Assembly: GCA_017795005.1 (NCBI GenBank)
Contig: CP051242.1
Span: forward strand, 310,001-374,000
Source of the DNA: Balneolaceae bacterium
GTDB lineage: Bacteria > Bacteroidota > Rhodothermia > Balneolales > Balneolaceae
Length of the DNA: 64,000 nt
Direction: 5' to 3'
The notes beneath the pieces are model-generated. The model was not told the origin of the DNA. It was given only the letters and a program-made list of their open reading frames with translations, and did no database searches. Shown here in pieces: positions 25,614 through 35,318 of this stretch. How positions within the stretch are numbered: position 1 is the stretch's first letter; every line of letters begins with the position of its first letter. Position numbers and translations under genes: made by a program.

Positions 25614-26155
25614 TACAGGTCCTCCAGTATTTTCAGGTTCTGACACCGAATAGTTTGCGCTTCATGGTTCACCTCAACAACAAATTCATCTACTAATGGA
25701 ATTAATAGAGAGCCGGAAGTTGTGGCAACTGTCAACACAGTTTGTGCGCCGCTGTCCATAAAGTCGATAACCAACCCGATGGATTCATTCTGGTCATTCA
25801 GAACTTCATAATCCAGAAGAGTTTGTTCTTCTTCATGATTACTAAAAAACCGTTCTGCAACTTCCTGATCAACAAAAAGAGCTCGATTTTTTAAAGCTTC
25901 AGCAGAAGTGCGATCAGCGATATGGTCAAATTGTACAAAGAACGAAATTTTATTTCCCTTACCCTCGACCCGGAGGTTTGCAATGCGGCAGGGATAAAAG
26001 TCTCCGCGATCATTTCGCAAATACACCATCAATAATTGTTCAATAGTTTCAGGTGTTTCTGAATCAAAGAGAACTTTAAGCTCTCCTTTGAGACCCTGAG
26101 ACCGGACAATGTGTCCAATCTGAACAAATGGTGATGTATTGGCGTCCTTAATCAT
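25613..26155 (-). CDS. rimM: ribosome maturation factor RimM
   Basis: 180 residues. Assembly factor for the 30S head that binds S19. N-terminal RimM domain with IGHIVRSQGLKGELKV and the C-terminal PRC-barrel (LLDYEVLNDQNESIGLV ... LIPLVDEFV). It follows rpsP by 17 bases and overlaps trmD by one, the usual order in bacteria. Confidence 0.97.
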   Translation of the reverse strand: MIKDANTSPFVQIGHIVRSQGLKGELKVLFDSETPETIEQLLMVYLRNDRGDFYPCRIANLRVEGKGNKISFFVQFDHIADRTSAEALKNRALFVDQEVAERFFSNHEEEQTLLDYEVLNDQNESIGLVIDFMDSGAQTVLTVATTSGSLLIPLVDEFVVEVNHEAQTIRCQNLKILEDL

Positions 26156-26172
26156 AGGAGCCCGATAATGTG

Positions 26173-27120
26173 TTACGCTTGTTTAGCTTCCCAGGCAGCA
26201 AGAACGGTTTTACGATCTTCAGCTTCAGTTACAAAACCTGCAAGATTTGCAAGGTCAGTGTCGTTGATGTGATCGATAGCCTCTTTTGCTGTCATGTCGC
26301 TTGAAGTCTGAGCCGAAGTTTCTGCAACTTCTTCAGTTGTCTCTTCAGCAGCGGCTTCTACTACTTCTTCCTCTGCTTCAGCAGTTTCTTCTTCTGCGGG
26401 AGCGGCTTCAGTTTCAGCGGTTTCTTCAGCTACTTCCTCTGTTGTAGTTTCTTCAACAACAGCTTCTTCGGTAGCAGTCTCTTCAGTTGTTACTTTCTCT
26501 TCTACAACTTCTTCCGTTGCTTCAGCGGCTTCTACTTCTGCTGATGCTTCCTCTTCAACCACTTCCTCAGCAACTTCTTCTTCAACTTCTGCCGTTTCCT
26601 CAACAACTTCGGCGGTAGTCTCTTCAGTAGCTGCTTCAGCTTCAGCAGTTTCTTCTTCCGTTTCTGCAACAGCTTCTTCTGCTGCTAATTCAACGGCGGC
26701 TTTTTCTGCTTTTTTAGCAACTTGTTCTTTAACCGCTTTTTCTTCGGCTGCCAAAGAAGCCTGAACCTGCTCTTTGCGGGTTACTTCTTTTTCAGCTTTT
26801 GATTCGCGGTAAGCTTTCCACTCAGTAAGTGCAGCTTCAATTTCTTCTTCACTTTTGCCCCACATCATAAGGTGACGCTTGTAAAGTACTCCTTCCTGGC
26901 GGAGGATTTTACGCACAGAGTCGGTTGGTTGTGCTCCGGTTTCTAACCAGTACATGATACGATCTTCGTTCAGTATGGTCTCTTTCTTTTCGGTAACGCC
27001 ATCATATCGACCAACTTGCTCGATGATTCGTCCATCACGTGGAGAACGGCTATCAGCAACTACGATATGATAAATAGGACGACGAATACGCCCTTTACGT
27101 TGAAGTCTAATCTTAATCAA
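26173..27120 (-). CDS. rpsP: 30S ribosomal protein S16 with a very long acidic C-terminal extension
   Basis: 315 residues against 80-90 in most bacteria. Residues 1-90 are a normal S16 domain (IRLQRKGRIRRPIYHIVVAD, GRIIEQVGRYDG). Residues ~110-275 are a low-complexity Ala/Glu/Val/Thr tract (VEETAEVEEEVAEEV...), strongly acidic. The last 40 residues look folded and helical (AKEAIDHINDTDLANLAGF, then EDRKTVLAAWEAK). Bacteroidota-type S16 proteins often carry extensions, but this is long even so. First gene after ffh in the cluster. Confidence 0.95.
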   Translation of the reverse strand: MIKIRLQRKGRIRRPIYHIVVADSRSPRDGRIIEQVGRYDGVTEKKETILNEDRIMYWLETGAQPTDSVRKILRQEGVLYKRHLMMWGKSEEEIEAALTEWKAYRESKAEKEVTRKEQVQASLAAEEKAVKEQVAKKAEKAAVELAAEEAVAETEEETAEAEAATEETTAEVVEETAEVEEEVAEEVVEEEASAEVEAAEATEEVVEEKVTTEETATEEAVVEETTTEEVAEETAETEAAPAEEETAEAEEEVVEAAAEETTEEVAETSAQTSSDMTAKEAIDHINDTDLANLAGFVTEAEDRKTVLAAWEAKQA

Positions 27121-27159
27121 TGATGTTCCTCAGTTGAGTTTTTGTGTTATCTAAGTTCT

Positions 27160-28500
27160 TTATCGGCCTAGTGGCAGATTTTTTAATCCATGAAGAGCAC
27201 GGCCCATTTTTCCCATTTTGGACATGGTCTTCATCATTTTTTTCATCTGATCAAACTGTTTAATGAGATCGTTGATCTCCTTAACAGTGGTGCCAGAACC
27301 TTTTGCAATACGTCGTCGTCGACTTCCATCTAATATGCTTGGGTCCTGACGCTCCTCCGGCGTCATAGAATAGATAATTGCTTCGATGGGCTTGAAAGCA
27401 TCATCATCGATATCTGCGTTTTCTATAGCTTTGCTGGCGCCGGGGATCATAGATACGAGATCACCAAGATCTCCCATCTTTTTAATCTTTTGTATTTGAG
27501 CGAGGAAGTCTTCAAGATCAAACTTGTCAGAGCTGATGCGCTTTTGAAGTCGTTCAGCTTCTTTCTCGTCAAATTCTTTTTGAGCTTTTTCAACAAGGGA
27601 AACCACATCACCCATTCCAAGAATACGCTGAGCCATACGGTCAGGATAGAATGGAGAAAGAGCATCCAGCTTCTCGCCGGTACTCACAAACTTGATTGGT
27701 TTATCAACTACAGTTTTGATGGAAAGTGCGGCACCACCACGTGTGTCACCATCGAGTTTAGTTAAAACTACACCATCAAAATTGAGTCGCTCGTTGAAAT
27801 CTTTTGCTGTGTTAACCGCGTCCTGTCCGGTCATCGAATCAACAACAAACAAAATCTCATTAGGGTTAACGGCTTTTTTAATTTCCGCAACCTCTTTCAT
27901 CATCTCTTCATCCACATGCAAACGTCCTGCGGTATCAATGATAACTGTATCCATAGCCAAACTTTTAGCCATGGAAACGGCTTCTTTGGCAACACGAACA
28001 GCATCCTGCTGTTCAATGGAATACACAGGTACATCAATTTGCTCTGCGAGTGTTTTTAGCTGATTAACGGCAGCAGGGCGATAAACATCGGCGGCAGCAA
28101 GAAGCGGGTTCCGTTTATGCTCCTGCTTAAGGTACCGGGCCAGCTTTCCTGAGAAAGTGGTTTTACCGGAACCTTGCAATCCAGCTATGAGAATAACAGT
28201 AGGTGGAGTATGTGCTGTGGCAATGTCTGACATCTCGCCACCAAAAGTCGCAACCAGTTCGTCGTACACAATTTTAGTGAACTGCTGACCTGGATTAACT
28301 GCGGTGAGAACATCAGAGCCGAGCACCTTATCCTTAATGTCGGCTGTAAACTGGCGGGCTACCTCATAATTTACATCAGCATCCAAAAGGGCGCGACGTA
28401 TCTCTCGCACGGTTTCAGCGATGTTAACATCGGTGATCCGGGCTTCCCCTTTCAGGTTCTGAAAGGCCTTTTCTAAATTTGAGGATAAATTATCAAACAT
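27160..28500 (-). CDS. ffh: signal recognition particle GTPase
   Basis: 446 residues. Binds 4.5S RNA and signal sequences and delivers ribosomes to FtsY at the membrane. N domain, then G domain motifs [44 protein letters not shown], and a C-terminal M domain (SMIPGASKA..., [23 protein letters not shown]). It heads the ffh-rpsP-rimM-trmD-rplS run (39-base gap to rpsP). Confidence 0.99.
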   Translation of the reverse strand: MFDNLSSNLEKAFQNLKGEARITDVNIAETVREIRRALLDADVNYEVARQFTADIKDKVLGSDVLTAVNPGQQFTKIVYDELVATFGGEMSDIATAHTPPTVILIAGLQGSGKTTFSGKLARYLKQEHKRNPLLAAADVYRPAAVNQLKTLAEQIDVPVYSIEQQDAVRVAKEAVSMAKSLAMDTVIIDTAGRLHVDEEMMKEVAEIKKAVNPNEILFVVDSMTGQDAVNTAKDFNERLNFDGVVLTKLDGDTRGGAALSIKTVVDKPIKFVSTGEKLDALSPFYPDRMAQRILGMGDVVSLVEKAQKEFDEKEAERLQKRISSDKFDLEDFLAQIQKIKKMGDLGDLVSMIPGASKAIENADIDDDAFKPIEAIIYSMTPEERQDPSILDGSRRRRIAKGSGTTVKEINDLIKQFDQMKKMMKTMSKMGKMGRALHGLKNLPLGR

Positions 28501-28589
28501 GGAGTAGTAACAGTGTTACAACAGGATTTTTCTCCGCCAATTACAGAGCCGATAAAAATACGGCATTAAGAGAGGTTTATCAACAACAA

Positions 28590-28598
28590 TGTGGATAA
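28590..28598 (-). promoter_or_regulatory. single DnaA box in the 28501-28813 gap upstream of ffh
   Basis: TGTGGATAA is the reverse of a perfect TTATCCACA box, with a one-mismatch box (TTATCAACA) at 28577-28585. The 313-base gap between ffh and the 28814 gene holds these and a degenerate CCCCTCTCAAAAGGG hairpin near 28673; otherwise I see nothing in it. Might link ffh or its neighbour to DnaA, or be chance. Confidence 0.45.
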
Positions 28599-28813
28599 TT
28601 ATTTAGGTTGATTAAGTGAAAGGAGAAAGTGGATAGGTGGAAATACTATTTCAGGGGTTTTGTAAAATTTAGCCCCCTCTCAAAAGGGTATTTAAGGCTG
28701 TATTTTGTAGTTAAACTAAAACTATCGCTACCAATAAAAGAGCGCTCAAATTAGTAACATTTTCTTTTACTATTACTCATGTAGTGTACACGGGTTAACA
28801 GCACACTTTTTAC

Positions 28814-29071
28814 ATGAGAAACAAGTTTATTTATCTCTTCTTTTTGTTCTTTCCTTTGGGAGTAAATTATTTCCTGTTCGATTTCAGCAGTGAATTCCTG
28901 GGCATTCTTTTCTTACTCTTTTATCTCTTTTTGTATCGCCCGCTGGTGGATAGTATGCGATTGTTCGAATTGGGAGAAATAAGTCATGATGAATTTCAGA
29001 ATTGGCTAATACCTTTTGCCAAACCATTCTGGTACTCGTTTACCCATTTCAGACCACTTTTTTTCAAATAA
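28814..29071 (+). CDS. small hydrophobic protein
   Basis: 85 residues with two hydrophobic segments (about 5-22 and 27-45) and an aromatic C-terminus ending near FWYSFTHFRPLFF. Not recognised. Probably an inner-membrane protein. Divergent from ffh and 110 bases before fabI. Confidence 0.6.
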   Translation: MRNKFIYLFFLFFPLGVNYFLFDFSSEFLGILFLLFYLFLYRPLVDSMRLFELGEISHDEFQNWLIPFAKPFWYSFTHFRPLFFK

Positions 29072-29181
29072 ATAACAGGTAGTCGTTTTTTCTAAGTAAT
29101 CACTGAAGGTTTTCCTATTCCGTTTTTATCAGAAATGGTAGTATTTTGATCATGAATACTATATCAAAATAAAATTAAGTT

Positions 29182-30012
29182 ATGTCAGACGGCTACGGAT
29201 TATTAAAAGGAAAAAAAGGAATCATTTTTGGAGCGCTGGACGAGCGAAGCATTGCCTGGAGAATTGCACTCGCCTGTAAAAGAGAGGGGGCAGATTTTGT
29301 TCTATCAAATGCTCCTATTGCACTCAGACTTGGAACCCTGAATGCACTGGCCGAAGAAACAAATGCGCAAATCATACCTTGTGATGTTTCAAATGATGAT
29401 GATGTTAAGGAGATGATGGAGAAAGTTAAAGCGGAGCTTGGAGGAGTAGACTTTATTCTTCATGCGATCGGGATGTCTCCAAATATCCGTAAGAAAAAAG
29501 AATATACAGACATCAACTATAACTGGTATCAGCAGTCGCTGGATATCTCTGCTATTTCACTCCATAGAATTTTACACCATGCAGATGAAGTCGGAATCCT
29601 GAATGACGGAGGAAGTGTAATAGCATTATCCTATATCGGTGCCCAGCGAATTTTCAGCAAATATTCTGATATGAATGACGCGAAAGCACTGTTGGAAAGT
29701 ATCGCCAGAAATTATGGAAGTCGGTTAGCTTCAAGAGGAATTCGGGTAAATACGATTTCTCAGGCACCAACTAAAACATCAGCCGGATCAGGAATCAAGG
29801 GTTTTGACGGAATGTATACTTTTGCCGAAAAACTCGCGCCACTGGGCAACCCTTCTGCAGATGACTGCGCAGATTATTGTGTAGCGATGTTCTCTGATCT
29901 CACCCGTAAAGTTACTATGCAAAACCTTTTCCACGATGGTGGATTTGTAACTAATGGTATTTCAGAAGAAATGATGGAAGACTTAGCAAAACTATATTCA
30001 GAAGAAGATTGA
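29182..30012 (+). CDS. fabI: enoyl-[acyl-carrier-protein] reductase (NADH)
   Basis: 276 residues. Final reduction in each fatty-acid elongation cycle. SDR fold of the FabI type: KGKKGIIFGALDERSIAWRIA cofactor loop (short form GALDERSIAW), HAIGMSP, and the catalytic Tyr-x6-Lys YSDMNDAK. C-terminal LFHDGGFVTNGI. Slightly longer than average at the end. Alone on its transcript, followed by an inverted repeat (30024-30097). Confidence 0.97.
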   Translation: MSDGYGLLKGKKGIIFGALDERSIAWRIALACKREGADFVLSNAPIALRLGTLNALAEETNAQIIPCDVSNDDDVKEMMEKVKAELGGVDFILHAIGMSPNIRKKKEYTDINYNWYQQSLDISAISLHRILHHADEVGILNDGGSVIALSYIGAQRIFSKYSDMNDAKALLESIARNYGSRLASRGIRVNTISQAPTKTSAGSGIKGFDGMYTFAEKLAPLGNPSADDCADYCVAMFSDLTRKVTMQNLFHDGGFVTNGISEEMMEDLAKLYSEED

Positions 30013-30023
30013 TAATTTCTACT

Positions 30024-30097
30024 AGTCATTCCGCTGCGTAAGCCGGTATCTCAAATTGTTTATTAGATCTTAGATTCCTGCCTGTGCAGGAATGACT
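30024..30097 (+). repeat. inverted-repeat extragenic element between fabI and ruvC
   Basis: Ends AGTCATTCC and GGAATGACT are inverted, with an inner GCCTGTGCAGG hairpin (30079-30090 region). The type, with an ATTCCTGCCTGTGCAGGAAT core, is common between genes in many bacteria. Could act as a transcript-end stabiliser for fabI. Confidence 0.6.
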
Positions 30098-30118
30098 TAA
30101 AAACCAAGATTAGAAGAT

Positions 30119-30691
30119 ATGCCTGATATCATCCTCGGTATTGATCCTGGCTCCCGCAACACTGGGTATGCTGTATTAACTGAGGAAAACGGCAAATTGA
30201 TTGCGCTTCGTTGTGATGTTTTGAAAATGGCACACATTGAAGAGCACTCGGACCGACTTCAATTTATTTTTGAGAAAATATCAGCACTGATTAAATCTGT
30301 TCAGCCTACAAAGTGCGCTGTTGAAACACCAATATATGGAGTCGACCCACAGGCGATGTTGAAACTTGGTCGGGCTCAGGCTGCAGCAATTTTGGCAATA
30401 AAGAATGCCGGACTTGAGGCAACAGAATACTTTCCCAAAGTGGTAAAGAAGTCAATTACGGGAAATGGAAACGCAACTAAAGACCAGGTTGCTTTCATGT
30501 TAAAGAAAATGGTTCAGTTGCCGGATGAGAAATTATCAAATGACGCAACCGATGCATTAGCGGTAGCCTGGTGTCATATGATGAATGGAAAACGCATTCC
30601 TGCTTCAAAGAAAAAAACCCATCAAAATAATAAGAAATCGGACTGGGCTAGTTTCGTGGCAGATAATCCGGAAAGAGTCAAAGGGCTATGA
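30119..30691 (+). CDS. ruvC: crossover junction endodeoxyribonuclease RuvC
   Basis: 190 residues. Holliday junction resolvase. Active-site acids in ILGIDPGSRNTGYAV, AVETPIYGVDPQAMLKLG and NDATDALAVAWCH are all present. The C-terminus has a basic tail (KKKTHQNNKKSDW). Overlaps ruvA by 4 bases (ATGA), so the two are translated together. ruvB is not in the window. Confidence 0.98.
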   Translation: MPDIILGIDPGSRNTGYAVLTEENGKLIALRCDVLKMAHIEEHSDRLQFIFEKISALIKSVQPTKCAVETPIYGVDPQAMLKLGRAQAAAILAIKNAGLEATEYFPKVVKKSITGNGNATKDQVAFMLKKMVQLPDEKLSNDATDALAVAWCHMMNGKRIPASKKKTHQNNKKSDWASFVADNPERVKGL

Positions 30692-31281
30692 TAGCATTTC
30701 TAAAAGGACATATTGAACAAAAAAACTCAGACTCAGTTTTGCTGGATGTGCAGGGAGTGGGTTATAAAGTGGAGGTTTCCAGCCAGACTCTCGACCAGCT
30801 TTCATCCTCAGGGTCTGAAATCAAGTTATTGATTTATCATCATATAACAGAAAGCGACCAAAGACTTTTTGGGTTTTTTACGAAGAATGAAAAAGGTCTG
30901 TTTGAAAAATTGATTACTGTTAAAGGGGTTGGACCAAAACTCGGTTTAACAATTTTAAGTGGACTACCCGCATCAAATTTAATTTCTGCAATTACTCAAA
31001 GCGATGTGACAGCACTTTCAAGAGTACCAGGAATAGGAAAGAAAACAGCAGAGAGAATCATATTGGAGCTAAAAGAAAAACTTTCTGAATTGAAATCAGA
31101 GTCAGTCCGTTCTTCAAATGATACCGGTAAAGGGGAAATGAACGAAGCAATTCAGGCGCTTCAGGCACTAGGCTTCAAGTCCAGAGAAGCAGAACAAGCC
31201 GTTATGAAAGTTCTTAACGAAACTAAAGAAGTTGAAACATCAGCGTTAATACGGAAGTCACTAGCCCTGTTGAATCGCTAG
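30688..31281 (+). CDS. ruvA: Holliday junction DNA helicase subunit RuvA
   Basis: 197 residues. Binds four-way junctions and loads RuvB. N-terminal OB domain (IAFLKGHIEQKNSDSVLLDVQGVGYKV), two helix-hairpin-helix units (VKGVGPKLGLTIL and VPGIGKKTAERIILELK), and a C-terminal RuvB-contact domain (ALGFKSREAEQAV). Overlaps ruvC. Confidence 0.98.
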   Translation: MIAFLKGHIEQKNSDSVLLDVQGVGYKVEVSSQTLDQLSSSGSEIKLLIYHHITESDQRLFGFFTKNEKGLFEKLITVKGVGPKLGLTILSGLPASNLISAITQSDVTALSRVPGIGKKTAERIILELKEKLSELKSESVRSSNDTGKGEMNEAIQALQALGFKSREAEQAVMKVLNETKEVETSALIRKSLALLNR

Positions 31282-31361
31282 GTAACAATTTCTTCATTTT
31301 ATATTGGTGTATTACATTATTACCATTATAAGATTGAAAGTTTTAATAAAATCATGTTCTC

Positions 31362-32039
31362 GTGGCTAAAAAAACAATTCTTGTAGTTGATGACGAAAAA
31401 GATCTGCTGGATTTAATAGAGTATAACCTCAAGAAAGAGGGCTTCAACGTACTAAAAGCAGAAAACGGGGAAGAAGGCATTGCAATCGCTAAAGAGAGTA
31501 AACCGGATTTGGTACTTTTAGATATCATGATGCCAAAAATGGATGGGCTCGAAACGGTTGAAATCATGAGAAAAGACGACGATTTAAAACGTATGCCCAT
31601 CATTTTCCTAACTGCGAGAAGTGACGAGAAAACAGAAGTTGAAGGACTGAATAAAGGTGGTGACGACTACATTACAAAGCCCATCAGTACAACGAAATTA
31701 ATTTCCAGAATTAAAGCGGTTATGCGTCGTTTTGATGAAAACCAGGAATCAGTAAATAAGCTGGAAGTACATGATCTTGAGATCGATAAAGATCGTTATA
31801 TCGTACTCAGAGGTGAAAAAGAGTTTCAATTACCGAGAAAAGAATTCGAGCTTTTATTCTTTTTAGCCAGCCGCAGAGGAAAAGTTTTAGATCGGCAAAC
31901 TCTGTTAAATAAAGTTTGGGGTGATAATATCTATGTTGTTGACCGCACCGTTGATGTACATGTTAGAAAAATCAGGGAAAAGTTAGGAGATCACTATATT
32001 GAGACCGTGAAAGGTGTTGGATATAGATTTAAAGAATGA
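31362..32039 (+). CDS. PhoB/OmpR-type response regulator
   Basis: 225 residues from a GTG start. Receiver domain with acidic pocket VVDDEKD, phospho-acceptor Asp in LVLLDIMMPKMDG, FLTARSDE and KPIST. Winged-helix output domain (about residues 125-225) with RKEFELLFFLA, VDRTVDVHVRKIREKLG and TVKGVGYRF. Overlaps the kinase gene by 4 bases. The pairing and layout fit PhoB/PhoR, but no phosphate genes are adjacent, so the signal is unproven. Confidence 0.93.
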   Translation: MAKKTILVVDDEKDLLDLIEYNLKKEGFNVLKAENGEEGIAIAKESKPDLVLLDIMMPKMDGLETVEIMRKDDDLKRMPIIFLTARSDEKTEVEGLNKGGDDYITKPISTTKLISRIKAVMRRFDENQESVNKLEVHDLEIDKDRYIVLRGEKEFQLPRKEFELLFFLASRRGKVLDRQTLLNKVWGDNIYVVDRTVDVHVRKIREKLGDHYIETVKGVGYRFKE

Positions 32040-33124
32040 GTAGAACCCGGAGAAGATCCAAAGTTTACAAACTTGGAATTCGTTTAGCGCTATACACCTC
32101 TGTACTATCTGCAGGGGTTTCTTATTTATTGATGTGGCTGGTTTTTGAAATGAATACTGACCAGGTGCTTACAATAGCTTTGTCTTTATTATTAGGAATA
32201 TTTATTACTACCTATATAGTAAGCTTCGCCCTTCAGTTTAGGCGAATTCAAGTACTGGAACAGGTATCTAAAAACATCTCAAAAAAAAGATTCGAAGAAA
32301 TTGAAGATTTAAGAACGCTCTATGACGATGAGCTGGATTACATTATTAAGCACCTTATTAAGTCTAGCCGTACAGTAGAAAGAGAGATTCAGCGCCTTAA
32401 CCGAATCGAAAATTATAGAAAAGAGTTTATTGGGGATATTTCTCACGAGTTAAAAACGCCAATATTTGCAATTCAGGGATTTATAGAAACTCTTTTAAAT
32501 GGTGCACTTGAAGATGAAGAAGTAAACCGGGCTTTTCTTCAAAAGGCCATGAGAAACGTGAACCGGCTTATTTATCTCACAAAAGATTTAATGGAGATAT
32601 CAAAACTGGAAACAGGGGAGCTGAAATCTGAAATAGAGGATATATATCTATTCGATATTGTTAAAGAAACCGTTGAAAGCCTCAATTACAAAGCCGAGAA
32701 AGAAAAAATTCAATTAACTATTTACCCTTTTGATAGAAACACACAAATAAGGGCAGATAAGAATCAATTAAAGCAGGTACTTATTAATTTGATCGAAAAC
32801 GGGATTAAGTACAATGTTCAGGGTGGTAAGGTAGAGGTTTTGCTAAAAGAGACTGAGAAGAATCCCCAGAAATTAACCCTTTCCGTTTCTGATACGGGGA
32901 TGGGGATTGATGAAGCCGATTTACCCCGTGTAACAGAACGGTTTTTCAGAGTGGATAAGTCTCGTTCCAGAGAAAGAGGGGGAACGGGGTTAGGGCTTGC
33001 AATTGTAAAGCACATCATTGAAGCTCACGGAGAACAGCTTAAAATAAAAAGTGAGCCAAATAAAGGCTCGATCTTCAGTATCACATTAACCCGGGTGAAT
33101 CTTCCAGAGCAGCTGGATGCATGA
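32036..33124 (+). CDS. PhoR-like sensor histidine kinase
   Basis: 362 residues. Two membrane helices near residues 12-33 and 40-64 with almost no periplasmic loop, then a linker and DHp domain with the phospho-His in FIGDISHELKTPIFAIQGF, and the ATPase domain: QVLINLIENGIKYN (N box), SVSDTGMGID (G1), RFFRVDKSRSRERGGTGLGLAIVKHI (F and G2). Lacks a PAS or large sensor domain, so it may sense membrane state or a partner protein. Cotranscribed with the regulator. Confidence 0.92.
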   Translation: MSRTRRRSKVYKLGIRLALYTSVLSAGVSYLLMWLVFEMNTDQVLTIALSLLLGIFITTYIVSFALQFRRIQVLEQVSKNISKKRFEEIEDLRTLYDDELDYIIKHLIKSSRTVEREIQRLNRIENYRKEFIGDISHELKTPIFAIQGFIETLLNGALEDEEVNRAFLQKAMRNVNRLIYLTKDLMEISKLETGELKSEIEDIYLFDIVKETVESLNYKAEKEKIQLTIYPFDRNTQIRADKNQLKQVLINLIENGIKYNVQGGKVEVLLKETEKNPQKLTLSVSDTGMGIDEADLPRVTERFFRVDKSRSRERGGTGLGLAIVKHIIEAHGEQLKIKSEPNKGSIFSITLTRVNLPEQLDA

Positions 33125-33174
33125 TTGATTATCTTTTACAATCAAATTTATAAGTTTAATATAGTATTAGATTG

Positions 33175-34260
33175 ATGGTATATGCAGTGATAATGGCTGG
33201 TGGTTCAGGTACCAGGTTCTGGCCAAAGAGTACAAAAGCGTTACCGAAGCAGTTTTTGAATTTATTTGGTAAGGGTACCATGATTCAAAACACAGCCGAT
33301 AGAATTAAAGAAATTGTTCCTCAGGAAAGGATTATGGTAGTAACGAACGAGAGCTATGTCTCAATAGTGAAAGAGCAGCTTCCAAAGGTTCCGGAGGAAA
33401 ATATTGTTGGTGAACCCGTGGCAAAGAATACCGCCCCTTGCGTAGCCATCGCCGCTGAATTGTTATACAAAAAAGACCCTGATGCGATTATGGTAGTTCT
33501 TCCAGCCGACCATCATATAACTGAGCCTTACAGATTTAATGAAATTCTTAAAAGCGCAATTGCAAAGGCAGAAGATGGGGATCATTTGGTTACTATTGGA
33601 ATAAATCCGAACCGCCCTGAAACCGGCTTCGGTTATATTCATGCAGATAATACTGTAAGCGAATCTTATGAAGAAAATACAGTTAACCCGGTTCATGCAT
33701 TTACAGAAAAACCGGATGAACAAACTGCCCAAAAGTTTTTAGACTCAGGTGATTATTTCTGGAATAGTGGAATGTTTGTCTGGAAGGCAAGTACAGTGCT
33801 TAACGAAATAGAGATACAACTCCCCGAGATGTATGAAGAAGTTAAAGCAGCTTCATCTGAGTTATATGAGTCCACTCATGATGCCGCTATTAATGATTTT
33901 TATTACGCCTGTGAATCTATTTCTATTGATTACGGGATTATGGAAGGTGCTAACTCAGTGTATGTGGTTCCCGGGGAATTTGGTTGGAGTGATGTAGGAA
34001 GCTGGACAGCTGTATATGAGCTTGCTGAAAAAAACCAACAAGGTAATTCAGTTCAAACTCTAAACGCTACATTTGCAGAAGCTGAAGGAAACCTGGTTCT
34101 TTCGTCGGGCGAAAAAATGATATCATTAGTAGGCGTCGAAAATTTAGCAGTGGTGGAAACTGAGGACGCCATTTTAGTTTGTAACTTAGAAAAGGCTCAG
34201 GGTGTTAAGGAAATAGTAGAACAGTTGAAAGGCAGTGAAGATTTAAAGAAATTTCTTTAG
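33175..34260 (+). CDS. manC: mannose-1-phosphate guanylyltransferase
   Basis: About 361 residues. Makes GDP-mannose from mannose 1-phosphate and GTP for glycans. Nucleotidyltransferase signature MAGGSGTRFWPKS near the start with QFLNLFG, VLPADHHI, ETGFGYIHA, EKPD, FWNSGMFVWKA and the GWSDVGSW segment. It is the single-domain form without a C-terminal isomerase. I use ATG 33175 rather than the TTG codon just before. It converges with the MBL gene, overlapping by 4 bases. Confidence 0.92.
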   Translation: MVYAVIMAGGSGTRFWPKSTKALPKQFLNLFGKGTMIQNTADRIKEIVPQERIMVVTNESYVSIVKEQLPKVPEENIVGEPVAKNTAPCVAIAAELLYKKDPDAIMVVLPADHHITEPYRFNEILKSAIAKAEDGDHLVTIGINPNRPETGFGYIHADNTVSESYEENTVNPVHAFTEKPDEQTAQKFLDSGDYFWNSGMFVWKASTVLNEIEIQLPEMYEEVKAASSELYESTHDAAINDFYYACESISIDYGIMEGANSVYVVPGEFGWSDVGSWTAVYELAEKNQQGNSVQTLNATFAEAEGNLVLSSGEKMISLVGVENLAVVETEDAILVCNLEKAQGVKEIVEQLKGSEDLKKFL

Positions 34261-35018
34261 TCTATTTCAATAGTTTGCATATCGTATGCTAAGCGTATGT
34301 GAGGGGGCAGTTTTTCATTTGATTCCTGATGATCAACATAGCTATTCATATGTATTAGGTAAGCACTGGGAATTTCTAATTCGTTAATTATTTCAACAGA
34401 CTCTGGAATAGTAAGATGAGTTGGATGATCAGGAGACCACCTTAAGGCGCTTAGAACAACGACTTTACTCCCGCGGATGAGTTCCTTTGTTGATTCAGGA
34501 ATCGTTTTTACATCAGTAAGGTACGAGAAGTCATTAACTCGAAATCCAAATATTTTTAAATCCCCATGATATACAGGAAGAGGAGTAATCTTAAGGTCAT
34601 TTAAATTGATGGGTGAATTAATGATGTTCAGATCCAAAGAAGTTGAGCCCGGATATTTATTTTCTCCAAACATATATTCAAACCTTTTTTCTATCGACTT
34701 AACAGCAGAATCGGTAGTGTACACCGGAATATCTTTTTTTAAGACGTAATTATACATCCGTAAGTCATCCAGTCCACCTATGTGATCCATGTGTTCATGA
34801 GTGATTAAGACATAATCTATATGTTTTATATCTGCCCGAATGCTTTGTATTCTGAATTCTGGACCAGCATCTATCACTAAAGAGCTTTGATTTGTTTGTA
34901 CCCAAACGGAACATCGCATACGCTCATTTCTTGGGTCATGAGCTAAATCTTCTCTTTTAAAGCCCCCGGCAACAGGAACTCCCATTGAGGTACCGGTTCC
35001 CAAAAAAGTAACCTTCAT
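34257..35018 (-). CDS. MBL-fold metallohydrolase (PhnP-like)
   Basis: 253 residues. Metallo-beta-lactamase fold with TFLGTGTSMGVP near the start, the metal motif THEHMDHIGG, a late Asp in FSYLTDVKTI and a C-terminal His in YLIHMNS. The GTGTSMGVP opening and spacing match the PhnP/cyclic-phosphate phosphodiesterase-type group. Substrate not determined. Last gene of a three-gene minus-strand run. Confidence 0.85.
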   Translation of the reverse strand: MKVTFLGTGTSMGVPVAGGFKREDLAHDPRNERMRCSVWVQTNQSSLVIDAGPEFRIQSIRADIKHIDYVLITHEHMDHIGGLDDLRMYNYVLKKDIPVYTTDSAVKSIEKRFEYMFGENKYPGSTSLDLNIINSPINLNDLKITPLPVYHGDLKIFGFRVNDFSYLTDVKTIPESTKELIRGSKVVVLSALRWSPDHPTHLTIPESVEIINELEIPSAYLIHMNSYVDHQESNEKLPPHIRLAYDMQTIEID

Positions 35019-35318
35019 TTAATCCATCTCCCAATCTGAGACAGATTCACCAGGCGAAACTTCAAGTTGATCCCAAAGTTTTTCAAGCTGTTTTCTGACA
35101 ATAGGCTTGACATATACCCCCGTTAAATCTATTTGGCTCAAAACACGTGCAATTGTACCAAGTTGTGACTCAACAGGTTTGTTTTTATTAACCAGAACAA
35201 GTTTATCTCCTTCAATTATACAATCGGCGCCCTTAAAAGACCCTCGCTCTTTTCGGAGTCGGTAACCACTTTGTTCTAAAAGTTGTTCAAGCTCTAATAG
35301 CAGTTTGTCGGGTTTCAC
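35019..35318 (-). CDS. small conserved hypothetical protein
   Basis: 99 residues, not recognised. A short helix (LLLELEQLLEQSGYRLRKERGSFKG), a beta segment with a glycine (CIIEGDKLVLVNKNKP), and a helical C-terminus. It is translationally linked to both neighbours: 4-base overlap with the upstream gene and no gap to the MBL gene. Probably a regulator or partner of one of them. Confidence 0.7.
   Translation of the reverse strand: MKPDKLLLELEQLLEQSGYRLRKERGSFKGADCIIEGDKLVLVNKNKPVESQLGTIARVLSQIDLTGVYVKPIVRKQLEKLWDQLEVSPGESVSDWEMD

Noticed and set aside
26300-26700. Tandem-repeat locus in the rpsP region
   Set aside because: It is the low-complexity Ala/Glu coding tract of rpsP, without a regular repeat unit.
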